Below, in pieces: positions 27,931 to 39,396 of a stretch of DNA of 64,000 nt. The notes under the pieces were generated by a model. The model saw nothing but the letters and a program-made list of their open reading frames with translations, was not told the DNA's origin and did not search any database. Where the stretch lies: contig NW_019211455.1 of the NCBI RefSeq assembly GCF_002443255.2, positions 48,977,489 to 49,041,488 on the forward strand, written 5' to 3'. Source of the DNA: Varroa destructor (Eukaryota; Arthropoda; Arachnida; Mesostigmata; Varroidae). The first letter of the stretch is position 1. Each line of letters opens with the position of its first letter. A program made the translations under genes and the position numbers.

Positions 27931-30269
27931 GGCAAGGATTCAATTATTATGGACTAAAGTTTTTGTTTTGGAAACACAAACGGGGCTATCAGTTGGTGGA
28001 ATACTTCTGGTAATCACGAGCCTTTTCTTCGTATCGAATCGAGGGAACAGCTAGAACGGATTTAGTCTGAGCCGCTGCTGTTTTCGTTGTTTAAAGTTAA
28101 AACGTTGCCTAACGATTTCTGTTACGCATCGAACTATTCAGATCAATAACTGTTGCATCAGGAACTACCGGACGGAGTCAACTGTGTCAGAGCCAACAAT
28201 TACGCTCTAGAGATAAGCGTGTAGATGGAGCAGTTATACGAAGAAAATTCGTACCTCGGAACTCTAAGCGCAGCAAAACGGAAGAAGAGCAGACGGACCT
28301 ACTTCTTTAAATGAGAACCTAGGCAATCAATGGCGGACATCGACTGGTGTAAAGGAGTCATTGACAAAGTTAAAGACGTCCGCGTACAGGGTTGAGGGAA
28401 AAAGGATACTCTCTATATTAAACTTGCATTATTATATTAGTATATATTATGAGCACTCCGCAAATACCTATTTATCTATTTAACTACAAATATTCAGGGG
28501 GCGCAGAAATTAGCATTAATAAAAGTATAAAAATGATTTTTTTAAACTCGTAATAGGCTGGAGCAGAAAACATCCGTCTCATAGTACTCAAATGCTAGTC
28601 AGGCTAAAGTGCTTGGTTGTTAACGCCAAATCTGCGAAGCTAGAAACAGGCAGTTAGCATAACTGCTATTGCTACAAAACGGAGAGGATGGAGAAATAGA
28701 AGAGATGATAAAAAATTCCAGACCGCGCACGTTGCGTTAGATTATCCTTAGGCAGGAGGCCGCGTCGCCACAGTAACAAGACGTCAGCCTCTCCTGCGTC
28801 GCTTTCTGCTAAATAGACTCACAGTCGCCCACCGGGCGAAAAGCGACGTTTTCAGTGTTCACTCCCCTCCGCCTTCACCTTTTTCGAATACAAATGGGAG
28901 TTCCAGCTGGTCGGTCACTGGACATCGGCGTACAGGAATCCAGTCCAGTCCCGACATGGGGGACGATGAGAGAAAATGTGCCGTTGCACTATCCAGCGCA
29001 CACGCAAGTACTCTTTCTTTCAGCGACTTGCTGCTTAGGTCTGTTACTTATGCGGCCTTCTGCACTTGTAATGAGCAAATAGTTGTAGAGATAAAGAACG
29101 TTCATCTCACCGCCCATCGGGGGCGAATTGAACCGTTGTAATGGAACCGCCGCACCGGCAGGCGCAGCAGTAACAGCTTTTGCGGGGAACAGGATACCTT
29201 GCCATCCTTTTTGCAGACGTACGTAACATTCTGCATTATAAACAAGATTTTCTACTTCTCTAGATCAAGCTCCTCCAATACCCTGACCAGTTAGGGAGAG
29301 CAGGGTGAACCGTGAAACGAACTGCCTCCAGAAGAGCATCCAGCCGTTTCGAAAGCCTGATATGAAACCAAACCCCTGATCCGCTGAGGCCAGCTAATGT
29401 CGACTAAATCGACAGACGGGTTAAGGCTGCTGAAGCCTAATAACCTCCGTCGACTGATGATGGCTAGCGACCGGACACTGACGTCTTAACCCTTGTAATT
29501 GAATTAGAAAGAGGCCATGGTGAAGACCGTAGTGCAGGCTACGGTGAAAAGAAATAGTGTCAGCGATGATCTAGGAAACGGATGATAATTTGTAAGTCTT
29601 AGCCTTTGTAATGCCGTGCCCGATTCGTGTGCGTAACCTTGATTACGTCAAGACCACATATAAAGGATTTGTAGTTAGAAACTCATTTTGTCTTTTTCGT
29701 TAAATTGTCGTCGTGTGGGTTGAAAGACTTCTCGATCAATTGTAAGTTTCCAGCATCTAGGTAAATGTGGTGCTATATAGCATGTAGCGATAAGCGAACT
29801 TAATGGTTTGTTGCAGGGACCGGGACCCAAAAAACATACATCAGAGAGTTTAAGTCGAAACATATTCGTCATAGTTAAAGAAAGAATAGGCATTGGACTT
29901 GATGAGAATTTCTACCGGACTTTATTTCTACCGCTTGCAGTGAAGCGCCACTTGTTAAAATGGCTGAAATGCCAACTAGGAATCGGTTAAAACCCTGTTA
30001 TCGAGCATCAAATGGATTGAACGATATAATTCTTGTTTGAATGGGCTACTGATTATGACGTAAACCTTGCCGATAGTAATCATATATTCGGCAAATCTAC
30101 CGATAACAGAGACCGTTAAGAACATATATTATAGGGAAGATTTTCCTTAATTCTATTTACAAATTACAAAGCTTACCACATTACTTCCGTTGTGTGCTAA
30201 AAAAGTGCATTTGGAAGGAAACTCTCCTTCTGGAAGGAAAAGAAGTCGAATTGAAACTTTCTAAGCTGT

Positions 30270-30309
30270 GTGTCCTGATTCAGCTTGAGGTGTCCTGATT
30301 CAGCTTGAG
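30270..30309 (+). repeat. 20-bp perfect tandem duplication
   Basis: GTGTCCTGATTCAGCTTGAG occurs twice head to tail with no mismatch, so the duplication is recent or an assembly artefact. Confidence 0.9.
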
Positions 30310-32384
30310 AACGATTCAGATAAGAGAAGATACAGAGTTTTTCGTTTAGCATGCAAGACTAAGCAGCTAGGTCCAAGGTGACCTGCATAATGTGGAATCG
30401 TTCTTTTTGTCGTTCAGAAACGGCAGCCGCCGGTTTGTAACTGGGTAGATATTACTGAATGGACTGGTTTTGCAAGATGGACTACGGAAAAGAAAGAAAA
30501 AAAAAATGATGTTTTCATTTGACTTTCTCAGTTCAGGACTGTGCATTTGGATATCTGCAATGGAAAAAACCTAGGCGATCAAAGAGCCGTTTTTTGAGGC
30601 TACACAGATTGATTCCAAGTTGGAGCCGCATTGCCATCAGACAAATTTAATAGACTTTCAGTTATAGGAGTTGTTGGGCTCCAAAGGATTTGAGGTCATT
30701 GCGTAATCAGCCGTAGTCTTACTGTAAATAAACTGCGTAATCGGCATAGAAGTATGGTCAACGTTGAAATAATCATATTTTGGTCTATATCCTTCTGGGC
30801 GAAAATTCTAACTAGTGTATTATTTAGGTTAATGTATTTTCTGATAGCGAAATCATATTCTTTTATTGGCGTGCTTACATTGGTGCTGGGTATGCTATGC
30901 TACAGATCTTCGTTAAACAGGTATTAACTAAAAAATTTTAATTGAAATCAGCCATGATACATTTGGTTTATAGGATTTGGAAGTGATTTATAACGTGCCT
31001 GTAGAAAAGCCGCAATTGCCAACTGTGAGAACAACCGCAAAAAGAAACGAAAACCGGGTGTACAGTGGCCCCTGAATGCTCTCTAAGCTTCGCACAAGTG
31101 ATAGACGAGATTGAGCCGGGGGTTGCTCTCCTTGCGTTTTTCAAGGGGGACACCTTCCAGGAGAGTATAGGACAATATACTCGTCGCCCAGCGTACTTGT
31201 GCTCGTTTCTCATTATTAAGCCTTACTGTGGTGAAAGGGAATGTGATAAGATAAAACTATTTCTAAGACGCCAGATGTAAACAGCGTAACCGTAGATTAG
31301 TCCATTGATCTGACATGGACAATAGGACTCCTATAACGGTTACCCATGTTTCTGCTATTCCACCATTGAGACAGCGGATCAATTCGAGTGCTAAGTTGCT
31401 TGTAGAAAGCGGGACAAGTTTCGTTTGAAAGACCCTTCATAGGAGAACGTAATTATGGGGAAGTGAGTCAGCGTGACATGGTTAGTGTTATACGAGGCAT
31501 CGGAGTAATTTAACCAGTGAGTACAGCAATCTTGAGGGGGAACAGCGACGTCAATGTCAAAGGCAAAAGGCGGAGAAACTCTGAGTTACTCTGTGACATC
31601 TGAGCGACGTATCGTGATATGTGTGAGACTTGGTTCTTTTGATCTACTGTAATTCTCCCTGGAAACTAGGTACGATCGCCTTCGTGACATGGAACACGAT
31701 AGGCGTATATAGAAGATCAAACAACAGTAGATAGAAATAAAGTTTGTATTATTAGCGATTGCGTCGACTGCAAACGGATGGTCGTTAATAAGAAAGGCTT
31801 TCAAGGATCGACTTGAAAATCCAGGCATATATACCCTATATAGGACAGGAAGGCCTATTTTTATGTGCAATATCAATATTAGTGAATAACGATTAATATC
31901 ACTTAATTAACGGACCGAGGACCCTATTAATAGGATAGTTGACACTAACAATCGGCATATGTTGCATATATTTTAAATAGTCGTACCTAAATTAATTCGT
32001 AGCATGATGATCCGTAGGCTGACGAAGATCTCTCGAGTCTTCATTTAGTTTCTGTATTATTGTTTCGTGTTGTTACTAGGATTGGTGTGATGAAAAGTCC
32101 CGTGATGATGCACGTCAATGGTTGTTTATTGCCAAAAGCGAAAATTAGAGTATTTCCTGTTTTTTTTTTTTAATTTTGCTGTTACATTTTAAGGGAGCTG
32201 TACTGTAACAGACATACAGATTAATACTAGACGCCTGATGAAAAAAAATCATTGCAACAAATTACTATACTTTTGTGCATTATGAAGTAACGTACTGATC
32301 TTTGTTAATCTTAATTAAGAGTAACGTTCTTTTTCCAAAATGTCTGTACTCTGCCCGAATGCCAGAGTTATATTGTTGAGACCT

Positions 32385-32930
32385 AAGCTTTTTTAAACTT
32401 TGGTAAGAAGGAAAATCTCTGAAGGGCTAGATCTGGAAAGCATGGAGATCAACACAGAACAAAAGTCGAGTTTTTTTTCTGTAAAAAAAAAACGCAACAC
32501 AAATAACGATTATTAACCCGTGCATCATCGTAGCGAAACAATTCATATCTTGTTTCAATCCAGTATGTGAATCCATAGCGCGCAACTTTCGGTAATAGAA
32601 AAATGCGGTGAATCTAGCCTTGGCCTGTTTTTGACGATACCGAGATGATTGTGCTTGTATCATCACCTGAAATGACGCCCTGATTCCTTTTTCACCCGTT
32701 GACAAATCTGTCGCTTTCTCGAAACCTTGATCCTTCGGAACTATCCTTGCTTCTCGTCCTTAGATAGTCTTCGGAATGATCCAACATGATCCTCGTGAGA
32801 TGTCTAACTCCTCTGCGATTTTCCTAATGGTAGCCGAGCGATCTCTCAGTATGAACCTCATTTTACCTTCGAAAAAGACGAAATTCGATCACAGTAAGAA
32901 GTCACTGACTGCAAAGCGCCTGGCAGAATA
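32385..32930 (-). pseudogene. Decayed mariner-family transposase fragment
   Basis: Read on the minus strand, three blocks of a mariner transposase appear in the right order. First, near 32911-32925, PGALQSVTS matches the linker just before the second DNA-binding helix set. Next, near 32765-32860, DRSATIRKIAEELDISRGSC is the classic mariner helix-turn-helix, preceded by EGKMRFILR. Then, near 32385-32530, DDAR matches the HDNAR block carrying the second catalytic Asp, and SPCFPDLALQRFSFLPKFKK matches the PYSPDLAPCDFFLFPKLKK block. The third catalytic Asp of that last block is replaced, stops and frameshifts are present, and the distance between the helix-turn-helix and DDAR is about half of normal. 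It is a dead copy. I could not assign inverted repeats or TA target sites. Confidence 0.8.
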
Positions 32931-33146
32931 GAAAGTGCACGTACAAATCTCGGTTTGAAAATGCCAGATAGGCGGGCGAATATGCCCCCCGAGCCCGGCC
33001 ATGAATCGACCTTTAGCCAACCAAACCAAGGCATCTTATCCATATTTTTTTCGACCTGGTACTATCCTGTATACTGCTTCTTATAAACTCGGCACTCAAA
33101 CAAAGGATTAGGGAATGTTTATCAGACGCCCGTCTATGCGATATTG

Positions 33147-33169
33147 ACATAAGCCGTCGCGGCTTATGT
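33147..33169. repeat. Perfect 10-bp palindrome (hairpin)
   Basis: The arms ACATAAGCCG and CGGCTTATGT are exact complements around a three-base loop TCG. It sits about 220 bp beyond the 5' side of the mariner fossil and is GC-richer than its surroundings. It may be leftover transposon-end sequence or chance. Confidence 0.7.
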
Positions 33170-34222
33170 ACCTTTCACCCTGCCAGTAAATAATTATAGT
33201 TTATAAACGGCTCCAATGCTGAGTCTATAACTCTTTCGAGTAAATGAATTTGTTTCCCGTGCAGTCAATTTTCTGTGATACGTGCGATATTGGGCAAAAA
33301 CGAGAAAGACCTTTGACCGTTGGGTTGTCGAGCATTCATAAAATGTACGGTCAGAGTAGAAGGGAATTGAAAGGCATAATAGGAGGAAATCGAGAAAACA
33401 ACAAATTTTAACATACCGTGATGACTTGCACTAAAAAACAGAAAATCTTCATTATGAAATGCCTCATTTACGTGTACAGACCCTATGAGCCCTTAATAGA
33501 TGTGATATCTAAAAGACATTTTGCCATATCTACATCTGATTAACTATGCATCAAATTATTCGACGACCCATTGAGTTCATTCAGTTACAAATAACAACTT
33601 GAAGATAAATTATTTCTGAAAAATGTATAAACAAATCCGCAGTTGTTTTCTTCACTTTAAGTCAATAAGAATATTTAATGAATGGTTTAGGTAGACATCA
33701 TGTGATACGTTGGGTCTGTGAGGGAAAAATTTTAGCCAGGACTTAGCTTGGCCAAGACTATTATCAAAGGCCCTTTAATTTGGCAATCGGTTAACTAGTC
33801 AAGGCTAATTCGTTAATAAAGACTAGCCATTGTTTGTACTGCACAAAGCTCAGGTTAACGCTCTGATGACGATTTTATGTGCAGCGACCTGACTCAAAAT
33901 AGAGAGGTTTCATCTTAGGTTATCAATACAAAAGGTATACACAGTGTAACGGAGCAATATATTGTCTTCTCGGTATGTTAATGTTTAAGCAAAATTTATC
34001 AGAAGACGAACCAATAACAGCTATAGTAGTCAATATGTATGAAAATTTCTTTACATCGATAAAAACAAGGCTATTGCGTAGTGAACTTGTTAAACTGTAC
34101 ACCTATTTATATTTGTTGGATAGGAAAGAAACAGTTAACAAATTACGCTGGTCAAACATGGATGAGCCAAAGACTTCTTAAACTAAATAAACTGTGTTTG
34201 TCATTTTGCTGTGTTCTTGCAG

Positions 34223-34366
34223 GGTCTCATGGTGCGCTGGGCCCTCAGGGTGAGCCAGGACCTCAGGGACCTCCTGGAGAGCCTGGTAGGGATGGCGAAG
34301 ACGGACTTCCTGGTAAGGATGGCCGTGATGGTTCTCAAGGGCCGCCTGGCCCTACTGGACAAAAAG
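34223..34366 (+). CDS. Collagen-like protein, internal exon (first recognised)
   Basis: This exon encodes 16 uninterrupted Gly-X-Y triplets, beginning [12 protein letters not shown] and ending GPPGPTGQK. It would form part of a collagen triple helix in a secreted or membrane-anchored extracellular protein. The acceptor is TTCTTGCAG and the donor is AAAAAG|GTAACA. Both borders split a glycine codon after its first base, so the 144-bp exon is symmetric (phase 1-1) and joins the next exon in frame. The open frame runs a little upstream, but that part is not collagenous and is read as intron. The preceding exon must end in phase 1 with G; I could not find it with confidence. Proline in the Y position (GPP, GLP) predicts hydroxylation. 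The family looks like short-chain or membrane-associated collagen; the exact type is not resolved. Confidence 0.93.
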
Positions 34367-35003
34367 GTAACACATAAATGATTCCTCATAGCGTGTTCAC
34401 TGTGTGCTTTTATGATCTTTGAATGTTTCCAGCTTTGGCAAAGGATATAGCTTCTCTACAAAGATTTGCTATTTACCAATTGTCCAGAAACATAGCCTAT
34501 AGAAGATACTATTCAAATAAGTAAAGCATTGAGCCTTATAGCAAACGTTCACTTCTTGTCCTTTCATGTCAGGTAACGAAAACAGCGCTCACTTAATAGA
34601 CTAAATGTCGTCCTATTAGCCGTAAAAAGTAATGAGCCTTGGTTTCAAGGACCTGTAAAAAAATAAAAGTCTTGTTGATTTCTCAGGAGGTGCTTTTCTC
34701 TTGCAGTTACCCTTGCAGGCATAGACCTTTTCTACTATTGGAAATGAATATGTCATAAAAGGAATTCTGTTTTCTTGGTCGTGGGAGCAAGGCTAACTCT
34801 TATTTCTTTCTCTTGCTTTCTGTTCGAAGGTATGTGAGCTATTTTTGCAGACAATAAGAAGGATCCTAGTGATTGTAGGAAGATGTTCACTTTAGCCATT
34901 TGGCTTTAATGATCATCTGTTTTGTACGCGCCTCACTGACAATACATAGCTATGTAGTTTTTTTTATTGTAAATACATACGTTGTGCGTTTGGGTATCCA
35001 CAG

Positions 35004-35216
35004 GCGACGCTGGTCAGGTGGTTCAGGTGAATGCAGCGGATGGCAAAGTACAGATCGTTGAGGGTCCTCAGGGCCCGCCAGGTGAGAAAGGCGATCCTGG
35101 GCCCACAGGCGAACGCGGAGACAAAGGGGAGGAAGGTCCACGAGGTAAACGCGGTGCCATTGGTGCGACGGGAAAGACCGGACCTCAGGGACCCAAAGGC
35201 GAGATTGGTATCAAAG
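35004..35216 (+). CDS. Collagen-like protein, exon 2 with non-collagenous interruption
   Basis: The exon has 71 codons. It opens with GDA and a 17-residue non-repeat stretch ([17 protein letters not shown]), then returns to 17 perfect Gly-X-Y triplets from [12 protein letters not shown] to GEIGIK. The acceptor is TATCCACAG and the donor is ATCAAAG|GTAAAA. Both borders are phase 1 inside a glycine codon, so it joins the exon at 34223-34366 across a 637-bp intron without disturbing the frame. The interruption is valine-rich and would form a hinge or trimer-registration segment between two helical blocks; that role is inferred. Within the helix, GERGDKG contains an RGD tripeptide, and PRGKRG contains an R-X-K-R sequence of the kind furin cleaves, though in a folded helix it may be inaccessible. 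Confidence 0.92.
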
Positions 35217-35357
35217 GTAAAATTTCGTTTATTTATGTTGTAGTAATAGTATAGGCATCACAACCCTATTGTAATATGTTGTCTGCAAATTAGATGTTAC
35301 AGTATTATTAACGTTGTTATTTGGTCGTGTACGAAATAATTATTTTTCTGTGTTCAG

Positions 35358-35390
35358 ACATAGCTGGGCTGTACATCTACCAACCAGGGG
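35358..35390 (+). CDS. Possible 33-bp cassette micro-exon of the collagen gene
   Basis: A pyrimidine-rich acceptor (TTTTTCTGTGTTCAG) is followed 33 bp later by a donor GTTAGT. The segment is 11 codons long and fits phase 1 on both sides, so including it keeps the frame. It would insert D-IAGLYIYQPG between the end of exon 2 (GIK) and the start of exon 3 (GEQ), creating a short aromatic interruption in an otherwise continuous helix. Skipping it gives perfect GIK-GEQ continuity, so if real it is probably an alternative exon. The signals are short and a chance match is quite possible. Confidence 0.22.
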
Positions 35391-35757
35391 GTTAGTTACC
35401 ATATGAGAATTTCAAACGTTTCAAGTCCTACGCCCGCCACTGACACTGGGCGCACATTAGGCAACTAGCTCCCAACACCAACAATTTTTATTAATGTAAT
35501 TAAATTTTACGGTACCAAAATTAGATCATTATTTCGCACGGTTTTTTCCCAACACTATTTACTATGAATTTATTGCAGTAATTGATTTGAGCTAGGAACA
35601 AGAATTATTCAAATAGTTACGTCAACAATTTAAGATGAGCTACAGTCTGTGAGCGATACTCGTGAATTCGCAGAGTTTAATCATTCTACTCTATCGTGAC
35701 TAGCGTGACTAGGGCCCGTTGGACAGAATGTAAATTATAAAAGCACTGCTATTGGGT

Positions 35758-35776
35758 CTTCTTCTTCTTCTTCTTC
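35758..35776 (+). repeat. (CTT)6 microsatellite in collagen intron
   Basis: Six CTT units lie in the intron between collagen exons 2 and 3. Confidence 0.9.
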
Positions 35777-37146
35777 AAGCCCAACTTTATTCACACAAAC
35801 TGTGCAGTGCTATCTTAGTTGTTGTATTGTTAGCGAATGATTATTTTAAAGCTGTAGCTTACCGAGCTGAATCTTGGGGTGGATGGGGGATCCTGTAACT
35901 AATCCTATTCCCGCCCCAAGCAACTAATAGCGAAAGTTAACCACCCTGCGAAACCCTGATGAAGACACGATATGTTCTTAGCGGGAATTGATTTTCCTTT
36001 TTTTCACTACACAGATAGGTTCAATCCGTGCATATCTATATTTAACCCACACCGTACGTTGTTGTGCGTGCGGAGCACCTCTTAACTAGAATGGCGTAGG
36101 TGGAATATTGTAATTCAGTGTAGTTAAAGTTTGTTTGGTTATATGCAATATAAGTTGAAACGGTAGACTTTTTTTTCTATAAATTTTTTAGTGAGATTAG
36201 CCTTGATTTTTGGGTGAGTCTTACTTGAGAGTAGATAACTGAAGCCTCGAAAACTTGACAGTGTTTTGAAAAATCGAAACTTCAAAAATAACGCATTGCG
36301 TTTACCATTGTGAGAAAAAACAAAAACGGAGGAATAAACAGTTTATTAGTGTTGTAAAGTGAGTTACAACTAGTACCGGAGAAATAGAGTTTCTGATAAA
36401 TCGAACAAGACCGAGATTCGATGCAGCACAAGAACTTCATTATTTTATACGGTCCGTTTTGTCCGACACATACGTGAATATATTACAAGTTTCGCCTATC
36501 AGCGATTAAATTTATTTTTAAGCAATAATGTTTTTTGCAAGACGTGTTCGAAGTTATTAGTAACTTAATCCAGTTAATAACTTTGTAATCAATGTTGATG
36601 GAAAGATATAAGGAGCTTGGATTTTTGCATTATAAAGACTTTACGAGACTACTTTCTTGAATGTAGTCCCGTAAAATTAAGATGAGTCTTCTATCCTCTT
36701 TTTTTAAATTAACATGTTTATCTGAAGAATGTTACATACTTGAACTAGCAATGATGAGTTATGTTATCTGTTATAGATTGTAACATAGTGTTAAGTTTCT
36801 TTACACTCGTGGTCGCTAATGTTTCTGGACTTGAATTTACAGGACACAACATTAATACTAATTATAAGATGTTATCAGGTAGCTAGCATAATGTAGCAAA
36901 GGGTTTATAATAGGCACCTAACCGTTTCATACCATTGTGCCAGCTATTTTGTTTTTCCTCCTGTCGGATAGCAAAATCAAATCAATACTGGATTATATCT
37001 AGACTCCACCGCTCTATCTTTGCTTTTTGCCCAGTTCTACGACAGAGGATCGATGTTTTCGATTAACATATTATCACTGATTATCGCATTGCCTCTGTTC
37101 TGTTTCTTTGCCCACATACTTTGGTGTTTCTCGGATTCGATTTCAG

Positions 37147-37396
37147 GCGAACAAGGCGAATCCGGCAAAAAGGGTGAGAAAGGCGACAAGGGAGATCAGG
37201 GCGATGTCGGTTTGCCAGGGGCACCCGGACGCCATGGTGACAAAGGCGAGCTGGGTGTCCAAGGCCCCCCCGGACTACCAGGGGCCCCTGGCAGGGAGGG
37301 CGATAAGGGCGCTCGGGGTGAGAAAGGTGATATGGGCATGATGGGTCCACCGGGACTTCCCGGATCACAAGGCAAAAAAGGCGAACGAGGAGATAG
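37147..37396 (+). CDS. Collagen-like protein, exon 3 (28 Gly-X-Y triplets)
   Basis: This is the largest exon found. It encodes 28 consecutive Gly-X-Y triplets from [15 protein letters not shown] to GKKGERGDR with no interruption. It is very rich in K, E and D, typical of a thermostable charged helix (repeated GEK and GDK triplets). The acceptor is TCGATTTCAG, entering in phase 1 within a glycine codon. The donor is GAGATAG|GTTTGT, leaving in phase 2 inside an arginine codon (AG|A), which the exon at 38632 completes. This change of phase is the internal check that the two exons belong together. The intron before it is 1,930 bp and the one after it 1,235 bp. A second RGD tripeptide lies at its end (GERGDRG). 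Confidence 0.93.
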
Positions 37397-38631
37397 GTTT
37401 GTGTTGTTTTAAAGTCGCATTGTTTTGCTTGCTGTAACAGTAAAATGTAACAGATTCATATATAACGAATTTTATTACGTGATAAAATGTCTGCATTATA
37501 TGATCAGAGGAACTAACTTGCAGCATAGCGAATTTATGCGACGCTCTGTTTGGCCTGATGTGCCTCTTCACCGTATATACCGTATACAGTAGGCTGTGGA
37601 AAAAGCATTGACCGCTAAAATTCAAGCAAGTATTTTTATACTTTGAGGTATACATAATTAAATTAAATAAGCACTCTATCGATCAATGGCCACCTGCTAT
37701 GTTCATTGATAATAGCATAGAGCGTAGAGCTTTTATGATTTTTGGACAGAAAATGGTGACTCTTGTATTCCTCCATTAAAACTATATTATTACCAATAAG
37801 GAAGTTCTGCGGAGACCGACAGAGATGATAGTGTGATGCTACAGGATCTAGGCTATACGGCAGGTGCATTAAAATGTCCTATCCAAGTTCGCTTATTTTT
37901 GCCCGCTAGTTAAAAATGTATGTGATCTGGGATGTCACTGACAATAGTGATTCGGATCAAGTGTTTTCAGGCCGTGACAACTCACATTGCACAATTCCTT
38001 CCCATCAAAAGGATAGCATCACGTCCTTTGGCATCAGTTGAAGCATATTACTCTTTAATGACAATCCAGATTTTTGTAGCTGTTTTTCTTCAAATGATTT
38101 AAAACTGTTTGTTTGGTGGTGGATACTTAGCTCCGTAGCTGTTAACTTTTGCAACAATTATATGGACTCTTTCCGATATAGGTCTATTACATTGAGGGGC
38201 ACTTTTCGTACCGAGGTCTTCAAACCGAAAGTGATAGAGCCACCTGTGTGTTGTTCCTTTTAATCATGCATTTTGACTATAAACAGTAGACGTATGTCCA
38301 TGGGCCTAGGCAGGATTTTTATTGTAAGTAATTAAAATTAAATAAATCGCTTATCTTCTTCTATTGTGTTCTATTTTAAGTTTAAATGCTGAAGTCCTAA
38401 TACGTCTACTCGTTCCAAACCTCAGGCTTTTCAGAAGACGTTAGTATTGACCCGACGAGGCTCTATTTTATTTGAGCTATGTAGCTTGAAGACCATCTAC
38501 CAGGAAAAACAGTCAATTCTTTTTCAACGTTCCTACCTACGTATACATAACTATAAGTACCTATGATTTTACTTAAAATTAGATTTTGTTATCTTTCGTC
38601 TCATTGTTGTCCTGCTTTTTTCGTGGTTTAG

Positions 38632-38819
38632 AGGGTCAGATTCGCCTCCCCACTACGCTGCCCATCAAGGCATGATAGCCACGGACAGTTTTGACCGTGA
38701 GTATAACATGATGGGTGGATATCAGCCCGGTCCACCAGGCCCGCCAGGACCGCAGGGTCCACCAGGTGTCAAAGGTGACAAAGGCAGCACCGGTGAAAAA
38801 GGAGACTTAGGAGAGAAAG
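38632..38819 (+). CDS. Collagen-like protein, exon 4 with second non-collagenous segment
   Basis: The first base completes the arginine codon begun at 37396. A 32-residue non-collagenous stretch follows, starting GSDSPPHYAAHQ, continuing through DSFDREYNMMGGYQP, rich in Tyr, Met and His. Ten Gly-X-Y triplets follow, from GPPGPPGPQGPP to GDLGEK. The acceptor is GTGGTTTAG (with A next) and the donor is GAGAAAG|GTGTGT, leaving in phase 1 within a glycine codon. Using the next AG, two bases further on, would break the frame with exon 3, so 38632 is preferred. A run of GPP triplets just after the interruption is a usual nucleation site for helix folding. The aromatic interruption has no cysteine, so it cannot make inter-chain disulfides. 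Confidence 0.9.
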
Positions 38820-39058
38820 GTGTGTGTGAAATGAACCACAGAGCGATAGTAATAATGCTAATGATACATCACTGAGCTATTTAGTCGGCTTTTTTATTTC
38901 ACAAAAAAATACAGTCATTGCCTAATAATTATTCAGGTATGTATATATATACTCAAGTCATCCATCACTTGCGAAGACTACAGCCTCATCTTCAGGTCAG
39001 TCCGAATACTGGATGCATTAATACCACATGCATAGACTTAACGCTGAAAAGTCCGCGG

Positions 39059-39091
39059 GAATGAAGACGAACGTTCTTCGTAGCTTCATTC
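39059..39091. repeat. Intronic hairpin in the last collagen intron
   Basis: The arms GAATGAAGACGAA and TTCGT-AG-CTTCATTC form a 13-bp stem with a two-base bulge and a five-base loop. It lies about 400 bp before the last coding exon. Confidence 0.65.
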
Positions 39092-39396
39092 GCAAAAGCG
39101 ATACGAATACGTTGCCACCTTGAATGGTCTAGAGAGCATACCTCTAGCAACAATATAAAAACATGTGACCGGTGAATTTGAATAATGCGTCAGCGCCCCC
39201 TTGCTAAAATCGATTGAAGTTTGCACTCGAGGGCTGCGCTGTATAAAATCATGTTGTGGAAAATTGTACTGTATAATGAATGTAATACTTAAAAAAACAC
39301 GTTTTATTTTAAGCTATTGACAAATACTGCATAAGTTTGTGGCGTGATAGAGCTACGTTATAAAAATAGGTAGTAGAGAAAGGGTGCGATGCCGGA

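Larger units (their letters stand above)
18896..32384. other. Gene-free stretch containing the assembly gap
   Basis: No exon or RNA gene recognised. It includes the 100-N gap, the 22-T run, the 20-bp tandem duplication at 30270 and the AT-rich flank after the gap. It is the same strand-neutral, stop-rich DNA throughout; it could be a long intron of the collagen gene or intergenic. Confidence 0.5.

Noticed and set aside
29820..29860. Possible collagen exon (acceptor TTGTTGCAG then GPGPKK)
   Set aside because: No further Gly-X-Y triplets, the phase does not match the collagen exons and no usable donor follows.
37081..37368. Antisense and shifted open frames across the collagen exons
   Set aside because: They are shadows of the Gly-X-Y repeat, which has few stops in other frames because of its GC-rich codons.
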